Positions 34,806 through 45,060 of a DNA stretch of 64,000 nt are shown here, piece by piece. The notes beneath the pieces were generated by a model. The model made no database searches and was not told the origin of the DNA. It saw only the letters and a program-made list of their open reading frames with translations. This stretch comes from Caprimulgus europaeus (taxonomy: Eukaryota; Chordata; Aves; Caprimulgiformes; Caprimulgidae): the NCBI GenBank assembly GCA_907165065.1, contig OU015540.1, forward strand, positions 5,936,001-6,000,000, in the 5' to 3' direction. Each line of letters opens with the position of its first letter. Position 1 is the first letter of the stretch. The position numbers were made by a program, and so were the translations under genes.

Positions 34806-37618
34806 GCAGAGGGTGGGGAAGAGAAGCAAAGCCAGAAACAAGAATTAAAAAGAAAAAAAAAACAGGGCAGGGGTAGGAAAGCCCAACCTGCTCACTGCAA
34901 ACCTGGGACAAGGGTTCATCCACTCCCGGGAGGCACGGCTTGGAGCGAGCAGTCCTGGCTTGCATTAGGCTCCCTGATCTGTTCTTTATCATCCTATCTT
35001 TGTAATAAATGTATTAACCGGCTTCTTTAAGATAAGTGCTAACCCCAAACCTGGCTTGTGCAGAGGACCAGAGCCCTGGCCACCAGCCTCCACCCTGCAC
35101 TCGTGCTCCGATCCAACTTTCCCTTCCAGGAGGAGCTGAAGAGCCAACACCCTAAAGCAAGTCTCAAGAGCATGCCTTCCCTCAGGACAAAGCGAGAAAG
35201 GGCACAGTGCTGAAGGTGTTATCCCTCAACTCTTCCCGTGCAGAGGCTGACAGGCACAAGCCCCACTGGGTGCCACACAGCACCCTGTGCTTCCCCATCC
35301 CTGAGCAGCTGTGGGTACCAGCAGCAGAGAGGAGCAGCCCTGTGTGCTCACAGCCATCCCACAGACCAGAGGGACGGGAGCACCCGTCCCTGCAACCATC
35401 CTGAGAAGTTTCCAGGGAGGAAAACACAATTAAATGCATGCAAAAATCTCCCTGCTCGGGGGAGCCCAAAGGGCCTAATCCTGCTCCAGCATGCTGCCAA
35501 TCACCCTTCTCTACCAAGGAAGGATGCTGCTCAGCCTTCGAAAGCAGCCACATCACATCTGGGCTCCTTTTCTCCCTCTTTCTCCAGGGTCAGGTCAGTG
35601 CTGCACAGCCTGTGAGCATAAAAATATTCACAATATGGAAAAGTGGTGTTACCAAAGAAGCTGCAGTTCGTGGCATGAGCATCACAGCTGGGTGTTACGA
35701 GTCCCACAAAGCAGGGAGGGGAAAAGAATCAAAAAATTGGAACCCACCACACCAGCAAAATAAAAATAAGAGGCAGTGAAAGTAAATTAATGATGTTGCT
35801 CCAATTTGAGCAAACATTAATTAAGAATGTGTAATTGAATTAATGCATTATTTAGAAACCCTAGCAAATCCTGAGTGGGGATATAAATACATTCTAGGGT
35901 TCCTTTGACATCACATATATCTCACGCCTCACTACCCGCAATTTATTTTAATGTCACCAGAATCTCCAGATTTATTTACGTCCTTGTCACTCACCAGTTT
36001 CACATGGACCCTGTGTACCTACATCCTCTCTCCTCAACTCCACACACCCAAGTGCTCCCTGTGGGGCAGCGATGACCACTTGCTAAGTCAAGGCTGTGTA
36101 ATAAATGAGCTCAGCTCATCAACTGCTTCCCCTCCCTACGCCCAGTAGCCACAAGTCTGGATCTAATTTGTTTAGAGCCTGGAAAAAACATCAAATAGCT
36201 CATTAAAAAACAAATCCATCTTCTAGAAATGTCTTTTTTTTTTTTTTTCTACAGTTTCAAGTGTCGGTTTGCTCCATGTTACACTTGGAAAGATCCTGCA
36301 CATGAAGGATCTAAGCCTGGCCTGAGAAACTGATATCATCACACCCTGGAAACAGAGGAAAACAGCATTTGAGGAAAATGGAAAGGAAAAAGAAAAAGAA
36401 AAAAAAAAGAAGATGTAGCCCCTTAAAGGCTTCACAGCAGATGTTTGTACCTGTGAAAGGTCCTGAGATATTTCATTTGCAGCTGGGACAGTTTACTAGT
36501 GCTCTGGGTATTTAGCGAGAGGCTTTACATACATTATTCTTCCCTCCTTCTGAGCCCTTCATGGCAAGGCTGACGGTTCTTACTACACCTGGGTGTCGAG
36601 GAAGAGATACAAACACACCAAACAGGAAGAAAGAAATCCGGGGAAATTGTTTAAAATGGCTAAATACGCTTGTAAGGAAAGCGGCATGAGAAAATAACAC
36701 GGGTGAATCCAAGTTCACGCACACAAATATAGCTCCAAGAAAGGGGAAAGGAAGCAGCATTAAAGTGTCTCGTTCTTAGGTAAAAGCATACACTGTAGCA
36801 AAATGTGTGTGCTGTTTATAAAACATATTGGAAGGCTTTTCCCTAAAAGATGCCGTATAAAGTGTAAAATTTTATTATCTCTGCCTGTCCATTTTAAAAA
36901 GATATATACAAACAAGTTGCCAAATCTGCCTGCAGTTTAACTACATTAAATCCAATGAATGAGTTTGGCCCACAAAAAAACTCTGCACTTACTGTAATAA
37001 AGCTAAAAGCTGATAGCAGCTGATCCAGGGAAACACATACATTTCCATACACTTATTCCTGCTGATTTAAAAATATGAGTGAGCTACAGAGATTGTCCTT
37101 CTCCAGCTTCTAAAGAAATGCTGAGATGGAGGAGAAAAAAAAACCAAATCTTGGAGTTTTCCTCTCTGGTTCCGCCAAAGCACAAATGAGAGAGGGATGG
37201 GGGCAGCCAGTGGGGTTGTGTTCATTTGGCTTTACTCACCGAGAGCCCTGAACACACACAACGTGCGCCTTTGAACCAAACACCTTGTCAACAGTTTGGT
37301 CCCCAAGTTGGGCAGAACCCCATGCAGAAGGAACAGAAGAGGTCACAGGTCTGGACCCCATCCTGGGACACCTGCTCCTCCCTCTCTGGTCCCCAGAAGC
37401 GAGGACATGCTCATGCTCCCCAGGCAGGGGTGCAGGATGCTCTGCTCCCCGAGGTGGCTGGACACAATTTTGTTTGCAGAGGGCTTTCCTTGTGATCGGT
37501 GGTTCTTCAGCCACTGGGTCATCTTGAATTATACCTTGAACCCCACATTGCAGAGGAGACCATGCCAGGCTGTACAGAGCCCAGACCCAAATTATTAGCC
37601 TCCTCTGGTTAATGGGGG

Positions 37619-37642
37619 TTTTTTGTTTGTTTGTTTGTTTGT
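37619..37642. repeat. (TTTG)n microsatellite
   Basis: Five TTTG-type units on the + strand, bounded by a G-rich stretch on the left and GAGGTTGG on the right. Confidence 0.85.
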
Positions 37643-37679
37643 TGAGGTTGGTTTTTGGGGAGTTTTTTTTCAATGCACA

Positions 37680-38660
37680 CAGCTTTTTCTCAGGTTGCTG
37701 TCATAACCACAGCAACTCCCATCTCCACTTCTCCAGCCTCCTCCTGTGTCCCTGACACAGGCTAATACCCTCCCTGCATCCCCAGTGCCTCCTCCAGACC
37801 CTCCTGCCCCAGCTCCTCATGGTGCACAGAGGCTCCAGGTCCCCCTCACCTGGAGCTAACGCTCACAGCTCCTTTCTTAAATATTGATTATTATTTGCTT
37901 CTATTACAGGGATGGCTCAGAGACTCAGACAACCCTTCTGCTAGGGGCTGTACATATATTCAGCACTCCAGCAGCCAAGCTACACCTCATATATTATTTT
38001 ACGTTCTTCCTTCTCTTTCTCTGCACCAAGCCCCTGCCACCACTCTCCAGGAGTGTAGCAGACATGGGACCAAGGCTCAGGGTCTCCACAGTCCCTTCAC
38101 CCTAAGGTCTCCACAGCCATACTGCTTTCACAGCTCTGCCTCTTCCTCACTGACAGTTTGGGGCCATGCATGGCTCCACAGCTGTCCCACTGAGACCCAC
38201 CCAGGTCCTCTCCTCTCCACCACCCTCCTCTGGGCCCAGTTTGCCAGTGACCATCACACCTCTATCTCACCACACCCAGATGCTCAGCCTCAGTGCTGCT
38301 CAGCCATCAGGCTCACTCAGACCCTCCCCAGGCCCTGGGTTTATAACACCAAAAAAAATTCAGCAACCATACCTGATCATGCAGAACAGTGCTCGAGGCT
38401 GTGCTCCTGGCTCACACCCCCTTGCAACCCCTGCAGCAGCTTCCCTCCCTCCACCTCAAAGCTTTGCTGATAGCTCCACCAGCTGCCACCCCACATCCCC
38501 ACCACAGACAGCTCACAGACACAGCCTACCTGCACCCAGCCCCACATCCTCTCCTCCCAAAACTCCTCACTGCCCTGCAGCAGCTCCTTCTTAAGTCTCT
38601 CTGGGCTTCCCAGTGCCCTTTGCTGACAAACCACATAATCCCAGGCTCCCACTGCACCTG
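37680..38660. repeat. Pyrimidine-rich low-complexity region
   Basis: Nearly 1 kb of the + strand is dominated by C and T with CTCC, CCAC and CAGC words and few G. There are short local duplications such as GGTCTCCACAG near 38079 and 38105. No fixed period or gene is visible. Confidence 0.5.
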
Positions 38661-39079
38661 GAGTTAACACCAATTCACAGCCAAGTGCTGGCAGCTGGGA
38701 TGCTGCGGGTACTGCTGTGGTTTTCCTCGCCGTGAAATCCCAGCCCTGGAGCAGTCGGCAGAGAAACTCCACCCGGACCAGCACGGCTGGGGTGCACCCA
38801 GCCACTGCATCCATGTCCCTCTGGGACACAGGGCTTGGCTGATGTGACCTGCTTGCTTGTCCCCAGTGAATGCACAGGCAAAATAAGCATCAGAAAAAAT
38901 TGCCTGAGGATGAGGTTTAGACTTTACAAGCAGGCGGGACAGCACTGGGCTCTCCAGGGCAGGGACCGACCGTCCGTCCTGCCCCCATCACAGCTTCTCC
39001 AACCTCAGTGCTACATCCAGAGCTCGACTCAGAAACCTCCAAAGCACTGGCCACGTCCTTCTGTTTTCATGCATCGTGC

Positions 39080-39480
39080 GATCCTATATTTAGCATAGGA
39101 TAGGAGAACCGAAATAAATAATCCATAGCTCATAATAATAAACCAGGCACCTCAAACAAGCCAAAAGCCTGACCTTTCATAGTTAAGTCGTCCTGGTGAG
39201 AGGTTAGAGCCTGTGTTTTCTGATCATCAAACAGGAAAGCATTAGCCAGGCAGGGAGAACAAGCTCTTATCTAGACCTGATTTCTCTCCCCTCCAGGGGA
39301 TCCTGTAGGATATTTCAGTTCTCTCTCACTCGCTGTATGACTCTTCCCTCCCCCAGTTGCTTGAAATCAGCCAAATTCACAATCTAATCTGGCTGGGAGT
39401 CAAAGGGGAGAAAAATCAAGTCCTAATGCAGTGACTACTTTGAATGGGGAATTGAAGCCAATCAGAAAGGCATTATTGAT
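39080..39480. promoter_or_regulatory. Candidate conserved noncoding element beside the CpG island
   Basis: About 400 bp of repeat-free sequence starting with a perfect MEF2-type site, CTATATTTAG, at 39084-39093. It continues with AATAAATAATCC, TAATAATAAACC and CAATCTAATCT words and ends about 700 bp left of the GC-rich region. The texture suggests a proximal enhancer. Conservation is unverified. Confidence 0.28.
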
Positions 39481-39712
39481 CCCTGCTCGGAGCACCTCGG
39501 CCAGGGAGGGGAATGCCACGGGCAACCGCAGAGCTGCCCACTGCAGCCAGCCAGGGCTGTCCAGCCAGGCCTGCAGCTTGCCCAGTGCTCGCCCGGGCTA
39601 GGAGCTGGTGTGAGGGGTTAGCCAGCCCCGTCCGACACAAGTTCCCCGCCTGTGTGTGTGGGCAGGGAGGGCACACAGCAGCCCTGTGCCAGCACTGGCA
39701 AGCACTCACAGC

Positions 39713-39746
39713 ATGCACTGGCCCACGGCGTGCACTGGCCCACGTG
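39713..39746. repeat. 17-bp tandem duplication
   Basis: Two nearly identical units, each ending in TGCACTGGCCCACG, lie side by side on the + strand just left of the GT repeat. Confidence 0.6.
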
Positions 39747-39862
39747 TGTGCGAGAGCAGGACTCGTGTGCTCCCTACCACGACGTGTTTGTGTGCAAACA
39801 CTTCTAGCGTGCATCGCTTTGGAGTGGACCCATCTGCCAGAGCAAGGCTGCTCAACCGAACA

Positions 39863-39889
<27 letters not shown>
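39863..39889. repeat. (GT)n microsatellite
   Basis: About thirteen uninterrupted GT units followed by GCGTGCG variants on the + strand. Confidence 0.9.
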
Positions 39890-39893
<4 letters not shown>

Positions 39894-39977
39894 CGTCCAC
39901 AGCGAGGCTACACACGTTATTAGTGCGGGGCAGCTCTGTGCGGGAGCCAAAGCACAGGCTGCAGGGCAGGGAAGGGG

Positions 39978-40007
39978 GTGTGCGTGTGTGTGTGTAGGTG
40001 TGTGTGT
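39978..40007. repeat. Interrupted (GT)n microsatellite
   Basis: GT units broken by a GC and an AG variant, about 90 bp right of the pure GT array. The two together suggest repeat-prone DNA at the left shoulder of the CpG island. Confidence 0.8.
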
Positions 40008-40565
40008 CCCTGTCCCCTCCAGCTGCCCATCTGCCTGACCCTCGAGCACAATCCCCAGCGCTGGCAGGGGAAGGCAGCAGGGTGGTCGCCCCAAGCAGAG
40101 GATGGGGAGCAGCCTGAGCTCAGCTTTGGGCATCCCTGGGTGAGATCCCGAAGCTTTGGCCCGCGTTAGCGCTGGCCACACTCTCCTCTGCCTTATGTAA
40201 CCGCAGCAGCGATGTAGCGGCAAAGAGGGGACCGAGATGAGGGGAAAGGAGCTCCCCCCTGAACCCCCCAAAGCAAGGGGGGCTGGAGCAGAAGCTGGAT
40301 GCCCCGGTGAGGTAAATTTAGACCCCAGACAGAGGCAGTTGCATTGCTACCGGGTGGGTTGGACCGGCTCCGGGCTGCTCCAGTGCCGGTCCCCGCCGGG
40401 GAGCTGCGGCCCCGGTCGGAGGAGGCTGCCCCGGGGAAGGGGCTCAGCTCGGAGCCCCCTCGCAGCCAGCGGGACACGGGGCAGCAGTGCCGGGGGGGGA
40501 GTCCTGGGAAGTTTGGGGAAGCCCATATTTTGTAAGGAGGCAGGAGGGAAGCATCCCCCCCTATT

Positions 40566-40589
40566 AAAAAAAAAAAAAAAAAAAAAAAA
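40566..40589. repeat. A(24) homopolymer inside the CpG island
   Basis: Twenty-four consecutive A on the + strand (T on the minus strand), then G and five more A. It lies just downstream of the putative minus-strand donor at 40702, so it would be intronic for a leftward gene. Confidence 0.85.
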
Positions 40590-40702
40590 GAAAAACACTC
40601 CACGAGGGGTCCGGCTGGCTCCTGTCCCCCCCCCTCGGGCTGTGCCCCCCAACCTGCCAGCCCGGGCACCGCGGGGCTGTGCGGCCACCGGCCCCTCCTT
40701 AC

Positions 40703-40811
40703 CTGCCGGCATCACATCTGCTGCCGCTGCCTGCTCCGGCTCTTCCTCCTCTCCTCCTTCCTCCTCCTCTCTCCCTCTCCCTGCTGCTTGGGGCTCTTTA
40801 TGGAGATTCAT
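40703..40811 (-). CDS. Candidate first coding exon of a leftward gene
   Basis: On the minus strand an ATG at 40811 opens 36 codons ending in CCGGCAG|GTAAGG, a near-perfect 5' splice site with its last exon base at 40703. The intron would be phase 1. The peptide starts MNLHKEPQAAGRGR and continues with two Glu-rich runs, an Ala run and ADVMPA. It is hydrophilic and acidic, like the disordered N terminus of a nuclear protein. I do not recognise the family. Two more ATGs lie 4 and 8 bases upstream in the other two frames and stop within a few codons. Reading past the donor leads into the poly-T run, which would encode implausible poly-Phe, so splicing at this donor is more sensible. The start could instead be 5' UTR. 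Confidence 0.35.
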
Positions 40812-41999
40812 TCATTCATGCCTTCCCATCGGTCCCTCAGCGTTTCCCTGCCTCCCGGAGGCAGAGCGTGTGACGCCTCGCCCCTTTCCAGCCACTTTCT
40901 GCTGTCACAGAGCGGCGCTGGCCCAGCTCCGGGCTGGGACACGCGTGGGCAGCGCCGGGCCGTGGGAGTGTCCCCCGGTGAGGGGTGGGCGGGCGTGGGC
41001 TTGGCACCGACCCGCCCGGCGAAGGGCGGGGGGGGGGGGATACAGGCGGTCTCTGGTGCCCATCACCGGGGCGTCGGGTCGCCCCCAGGGCTTTCCGCTC
41101 TGCTCTCCGCCCTCCCCATCCCACGCCCCGCCGCTGCCCATCGCCGCTCGCTCCCGTCCGGTTCTTCCCCCGCGGAAAGAGCGCGGGTGGGCTCGCACCC
41201 CCCCGGGCTACCCTCGCCCACTCTTTCCCTCTCTGCTCGCCCCCTCCCCAGCCCAGCCCGTCCTTCCTCCCCCTCCTCCTCTGCCTCCGCACCCGCTGCA
41301 GAACCCGCATCCTGCTCCGCGAAGCTGCCCCATCCACAAAAGCGCTGACTCAAGCCCGGAGAGGAGCGGCTGAGCCCGGCGTGGGGAGCCAGGGCTCCCC
41401 GGCCGGTTCTCCCCACCCCCTGCCCCGGAGAGGACACCCCCATCCCGGGGGGCCGCTCGTTCCTCCAGGTCACGGTCAAAAATCATCTGCACCCAACCTT
41501 CCCCGGGACGGGGGTCCCAGTGCTGCCGCCCCCCCCACCCCCTCTGCACTTGGGGGGGGCTGGGGACACGCTCCCGGCCCCCACCGACAGCCCCCCGCTG
41601 CACACCCCGCCCGGCAGAGGCAAAAGCGGGGGGCCTGGGGGGGGGTGTAAGCCCCGCAAGGCGCCAGGCATTACGGCGTGAGGTGGGGGGGGGGGGGAGG
41701 GTGTTATTTTAGGTGCTAAACTTCAGGGGGGCTGCCTCCTCTCTGCACAGGCACGGAGTTATTCTTTCCGGCCAGGCAGGGCGGAAAAATCCGCTTTTTC
41801 CCTTAAAGACACCATCGGAAATTTGTAGAGCAACGTCTGGGTTTGGGAGCTGCCGAAGCGACAAACCGTTAATTTGGGGGTGAAACCCCTTAAAAATATT
41901 CCCCGAAGGGCCCCGCCCGCTCCCCGGGGAGCCGTGCCTTTTCCACAGGCGGTGCCACCCCCTTTGCAACGTTGTCATCAATTTCTATTACCGATCGCT

Positions 42000-42812
42000 T
42001 TATTCATCGCTGCAAACTTCTAAATATTTAATACAGCGCAAACCGGCACCGAAACGCACGGAGCTGACGGGGGGAGGAGAGTCCCTGGCTGGGGAAGGCT
42101 CAGCCTCAGGCCTCTGCCCCCGGGGAGCCTGTTGATACGGGTCCCCCCCTTCCCCTCCCTCCGCTGGGCTTTCCCGGGGCTGCAAATCACAACCTGGACA
42201 CGAGTGACATCGTGGATCCCCCGGGCTGCCCGGCCTGGGAAGGCAGGGACTTGCGGGGATGCAGAGCATCCTGACCGGGAAGAGCTGGAAGAGGAGAGGA
42301 GGGTGCGGGAGGGGGACACCCCGACGGGCCGGTGTGTCACCCGCACCGGCCGGGTCCCACCGCGCAAGGATGGAGCGGGACGGGCGTGGGGCTGGGGACC
42401 CCCCGGGGGGGGTTGAGCTGGTTTGAGGGGTCCTGCCCAAGGAGGAGGGGTCTTGCCTTCCCCGGGCACAAGGGCACCGCCTCGCCCGCAATGTCAGGAG
42501 GGACTCAGGTGCGGGGGAAGGGGATCTTGGACAGGGACCCCCAAGGGAAGGAGGGGAACGTCCCAACCCGACACCGGGGAGCGGACAGGGGATCCCTCCT
42601 CCCGCCGCCCCGCAGGCCCCCAGCTTCATTAAAATGTAATCAAGAAAATTCTTTGGTAACTCCCGTTTAACAGCGGCTCCGCCGAGCGGCGAGCGCTCCG
42701 CTCCTCCGGGCTCAGCCTGAATTTGGGAACCGAGACGGAACTTTGCAGCAACATCTGTCCTTATCACCAAAACTGCAACACACCCACCGGGCTGGAACAC
42801 GCTGCCGTCCAT
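42000..42812 (-). other. Long open frame in CpG island, probably not coding
   Basis: A 270-codon minus-strand frame with a Pro/Arg/Gly/Ser-rich middle, typical of GC-rich DNA. Its two ends cross AT-rich, enhancer-like patches (about 42625-42665 and 42000-42045). No domain, homologous segment or good start context is visible. It is listed because its length could mislead. I regard it as promoter or untranslated sequence. Confidence 0.3.
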
Positions 42813-43425
42813 CCTTCCCCCGCCCCAATCGTTTGTTGTTGTTTTTTTTTTGGGGGGGTGGGGGGGAGTTGAGAAAAAACAAGTGAAAGCGGCGCAAACT
42901 CACAGACACGCACCTGCCCCCTGCATCCCCCGAGCCAACGGGCGAGGATGCGGGGATGTCACCGTCTCGGGGACCGGCCCCCGCTGGATGCGGTGTGTCC
43001 CCCACATCACGGACATCCCCCTCCCCAGCCACCGCCACCTTCCCCCACTAATTTTCTTTAATTAAAGCTCTGTGTGCCACACGATTAGCGAGGACAGAAA
43101 TAGCCGCTGAAGGAGCGCGTGGAGGGAGGCAGGTGGGGGGATGCAGAAGGGATTGGGGGGACAGTGGGGGGCAGAGCCGGGGAGCGGCTATACCCCAAAG
43201 GCTGGAGCCGCCGGGGTTATTTGGGGTGGTGGGTGATGGGTTCTCCCCACCCTCGAACGCTTCGTGCGGCAGGGAGGGGAGGCGGGCGGAAGCCCCCTGC
43301 CCTCGGGGGAACACTGCTGCCCGCGGCACCGGCTCTTCCCCCGGATCAGGGGGGCTTCCCGCAGGCAACAGCAGCAGCGGGGGCACGGAGGGGCTCCCCC
43401 AGGGATGCTCCAACTCGGCGGGCGG

Positions 43426-43457
43426 TGGGGAGACCCCGAAATGGGGAGACCCCGAAG
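43426..43457. repeat. 16-bp tandem duplication
   Basis: Two units of TGGGGAGACCCCGAA(A/G) lie head to tail and differ only at the last base. Each contains the GGGGAGACCCC near-palindrome, which resembles an NF-kB/EBF-type half-palindrome. Confidence 0.65.
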
Positions 43458-43866
43458 TGGGATGAGCAGGGGGGACACACGGGCCGGACTTCCCCGGCTC
43501 CGCGCCCCCAACCTGTCAGGGGGGAGCCGCTTCGGGGCCGACCCCTCCTCGCACCCCGGAGCAGGAGCGGCTCCAGCCGAGCCTGAGGACCCCCGAGTAG
43601 CGGAGGGGAGGCCGCCCCGCTCCCCCTCGCCGTCCCCCCCACCTCTCCGGAGTCCCAACCTGCGTTGCAGCCGCGAAAAGTTTGTCGAGGCGGAGCGGGC
43701 AGCGGGGGCTGCGCGGGGATCGCCGGGCACACGGGGCTCGGCGGGCGGGGGCCGCGGGGAACGGGATGAGCTGGCACCGGGCGCGGGGCCGTGGCGGGGC
43801 AGGGGTGGCGCGTCTCAGCGCGGGGTCGGGGCCGGGGGCGGTGGTGGGGGGGCTGCGGCCGCACCT

Positions 43867-43875
43867 ACCTGCTCC
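43867..43875 (-). other. Second strong splice donor in CpG island
   Basis: The minus strand reads CCGGAGCAG|GTAGGTGCGG, with the last exon base at 43869. The frame upstream is open to a methionine at 44147 but is Ala/Pro/Arg-rich and unrecognised. This could end an upstream noncoding or alternative first exon of the same leftward transcript as the donor at 40702. Confidence 0.3.
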
Positions 43876-44150
43876 GGCGGCGGCTGCCGGCGCTCGGGCG
43901 CGCCCAGCCCCGAGGCGCGGTGATGGGCGGCGGGTGCACCCGCGGCTGCGGCTCCCCGCGCCCTTCCAGGCGGGCGGTCCGGGGCTGGGGGCAGGAGGCG
44001 GGCAGGGAAACGCAGCCGGAGCCGTGCAAATCCCAGCGCTGGAGCTCGGCCTCCGAGAAGAGAAGGGCTGCAGCTCCTCACTGCGTCAGGCGGAGAGCCC
44101 TGCCCGTGCAGGCGGTGCCGGGCAGCGCTGCCAGGCCCGGGGACCACACC

Positions 44151-44345
44151 GGCTCGGCTCAGCTCGGCATGGATGGGATGGGATGGGCACGGCTCCGCTG
44201 GGATGGGCTCTACTCGGCACGGTGGGGCGGTGCGGTGCAGGCTGGGCGGAGGTGTGCGGCTCGGCTCGGCCTAGCACGGTCCGGTTCGGCTCGGTACGGC
44301 TTGGCTTGGCACGGCCCGGTTCGGTTCGGTTCAGCCTGGCTTGCC
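44151..44345. repeat. Degenerate GC-rich pentamer/hexamer minisatellite
   Basis: Irregular repeats of CGGCT, CGGTT, GGATG and TTCGG words across about 195 bp, for example CGGCTCGGCT and CCGGTTCGGTTC. It forms the right shoulder of the CpG island. Overlapping Arg/Ala/Gly-rich frames come from the repeat. Confidence 0.7.
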
Positions 44346-44458
44346 TGTGTTCAGTGCGATCCGGCTGGGTCCGGATGCGCTGTCACGGCAGGGAGCGATA
44401 AGCGGCTTTGCCTGGAGAACCAGGGGGGCCGGGGCCGGGTCAGGGGGGGAACATACAC

Positions 44459-44942
44459 GTGTGTGTGTGTGTGTATGTGACACTATGTATGTGTGACACT
44501 GTGTGTGTGAGACACCTCCATGTGTGACACTGTGTGTGTTTGACACCGTGTGCATGACACTGCGTGTGACACTGTGCATATGAGACACTGTGTGACACCT
44601 CCATGTGTGACACTGTGTGTGTGTGACACCTCCATGTGTGTGACACTGTGTGAGACCCTGTGTGACAGTGTGTGCGTGTGACACTGTGGCACTGTGTATG
44701 TAACTATGTGTGTGACATTGTGCATGTAAGACTGTGTGTGACAGTGTGACACTGTATGTGACACCACGTGTGACATTGTGCGTGTGAGACACTGTGTGAC
44801 TGTGTCTGTGACACTGTGTGTGGCACTGTGTGTGTGACACCTTGTGGGGGGGATGTGAGTGTGTCAGGGTTTGTGAAGGTGTGGGTATCTGCCTGTGTGA
44901 CATCGTGCCTGTGTGTATGGTGACACCTTGGGGACACTGTGC
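44459..44942. repeat. TGTGACAC-type minisatellite
   Basis: About 480 bp of imperfect tandem copies of GTGTGACACTGTGT-like units, with variants carrying ACACCTCCATGTGTG. On the minus strand it keeps a 262-codon frame open across 44331-45119, rich in His, Thr, Val, Ser and Cys (THTVSHTQCHT-like). This is the product of a stop-free repeat, not a recognised protein. Irregular GT-rich sequence continues to about 45060. Confidence 0.85.
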
Positions 44943-45060
44943 AGGGTAAGCGTGTTGGGAAATGGGGGGTGTGCATGTTGGGGGGTATCTATGCAGGTGT
45001 GTGTGACAGGTCGTGGGGGGTGAGGAGCCTGGGTGTGTCTGTGTTTGTGCACGTCTCTGT

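Larger units (their letters stand above)
34806..39083. other. Noncoding unique sequence
   Basis: No gene is supported. It contains an A run near 34850-34862, a T run near 36234-36249, a GAAAAA-type tract at about 36380-36410, a TTTG tetranucleotide repeat at 37619-37642 and a pyrimidine-rich, C-heavy region at about 37680-38660. That region produces Pro/Ser/Thr-rich frames on the + strand as a composition effect. A minus-strand donor-like GTGAGT lies near 37238. Confidence 0.5.
40160..44420. promoter_or_regulatory. Large CpG island, probable promoter region
   Basis: About 4.2 kb of very GC-rich sequence keeps CpG at high density, with many CGG, GCG and CCGG words, unlike the CpG-poor flanks. 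Embedded in it are AT-rich patches at about 41985-42030 and 42625-42665, which look like conserved elements or core promoter sequence. Long G runs occur near 41027-41038, 41690-41699 and 42850-42870. Frames of 200-380 codons on both strands are Pro/Arg/Gly-rich composition effects. Islands of this size typically mark promoters of developmental regulators. Two strong minus-strand splice donors favour leftward transcription. Confidence 0.75.

Noticed and set aside
40237..41373. 378-codon + strand frame in the CpG island
   Set aside because: Its composition is Pro/Arg/Ser/Gly and it crosses the A(24) run as poly-Lys. Equally long frames exist on the other strand, as expected when GC-rich DNA is poor in stop codons. 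No domain is visible.
43188..44480. Several 110-240 codon frames on both strands of the island's right half
   Set aside because: All are Gly/Arg/Pro/Ala-rich, mutually overlapping and partly made of the CGGCT-type repeat. None has a recognisable motif.
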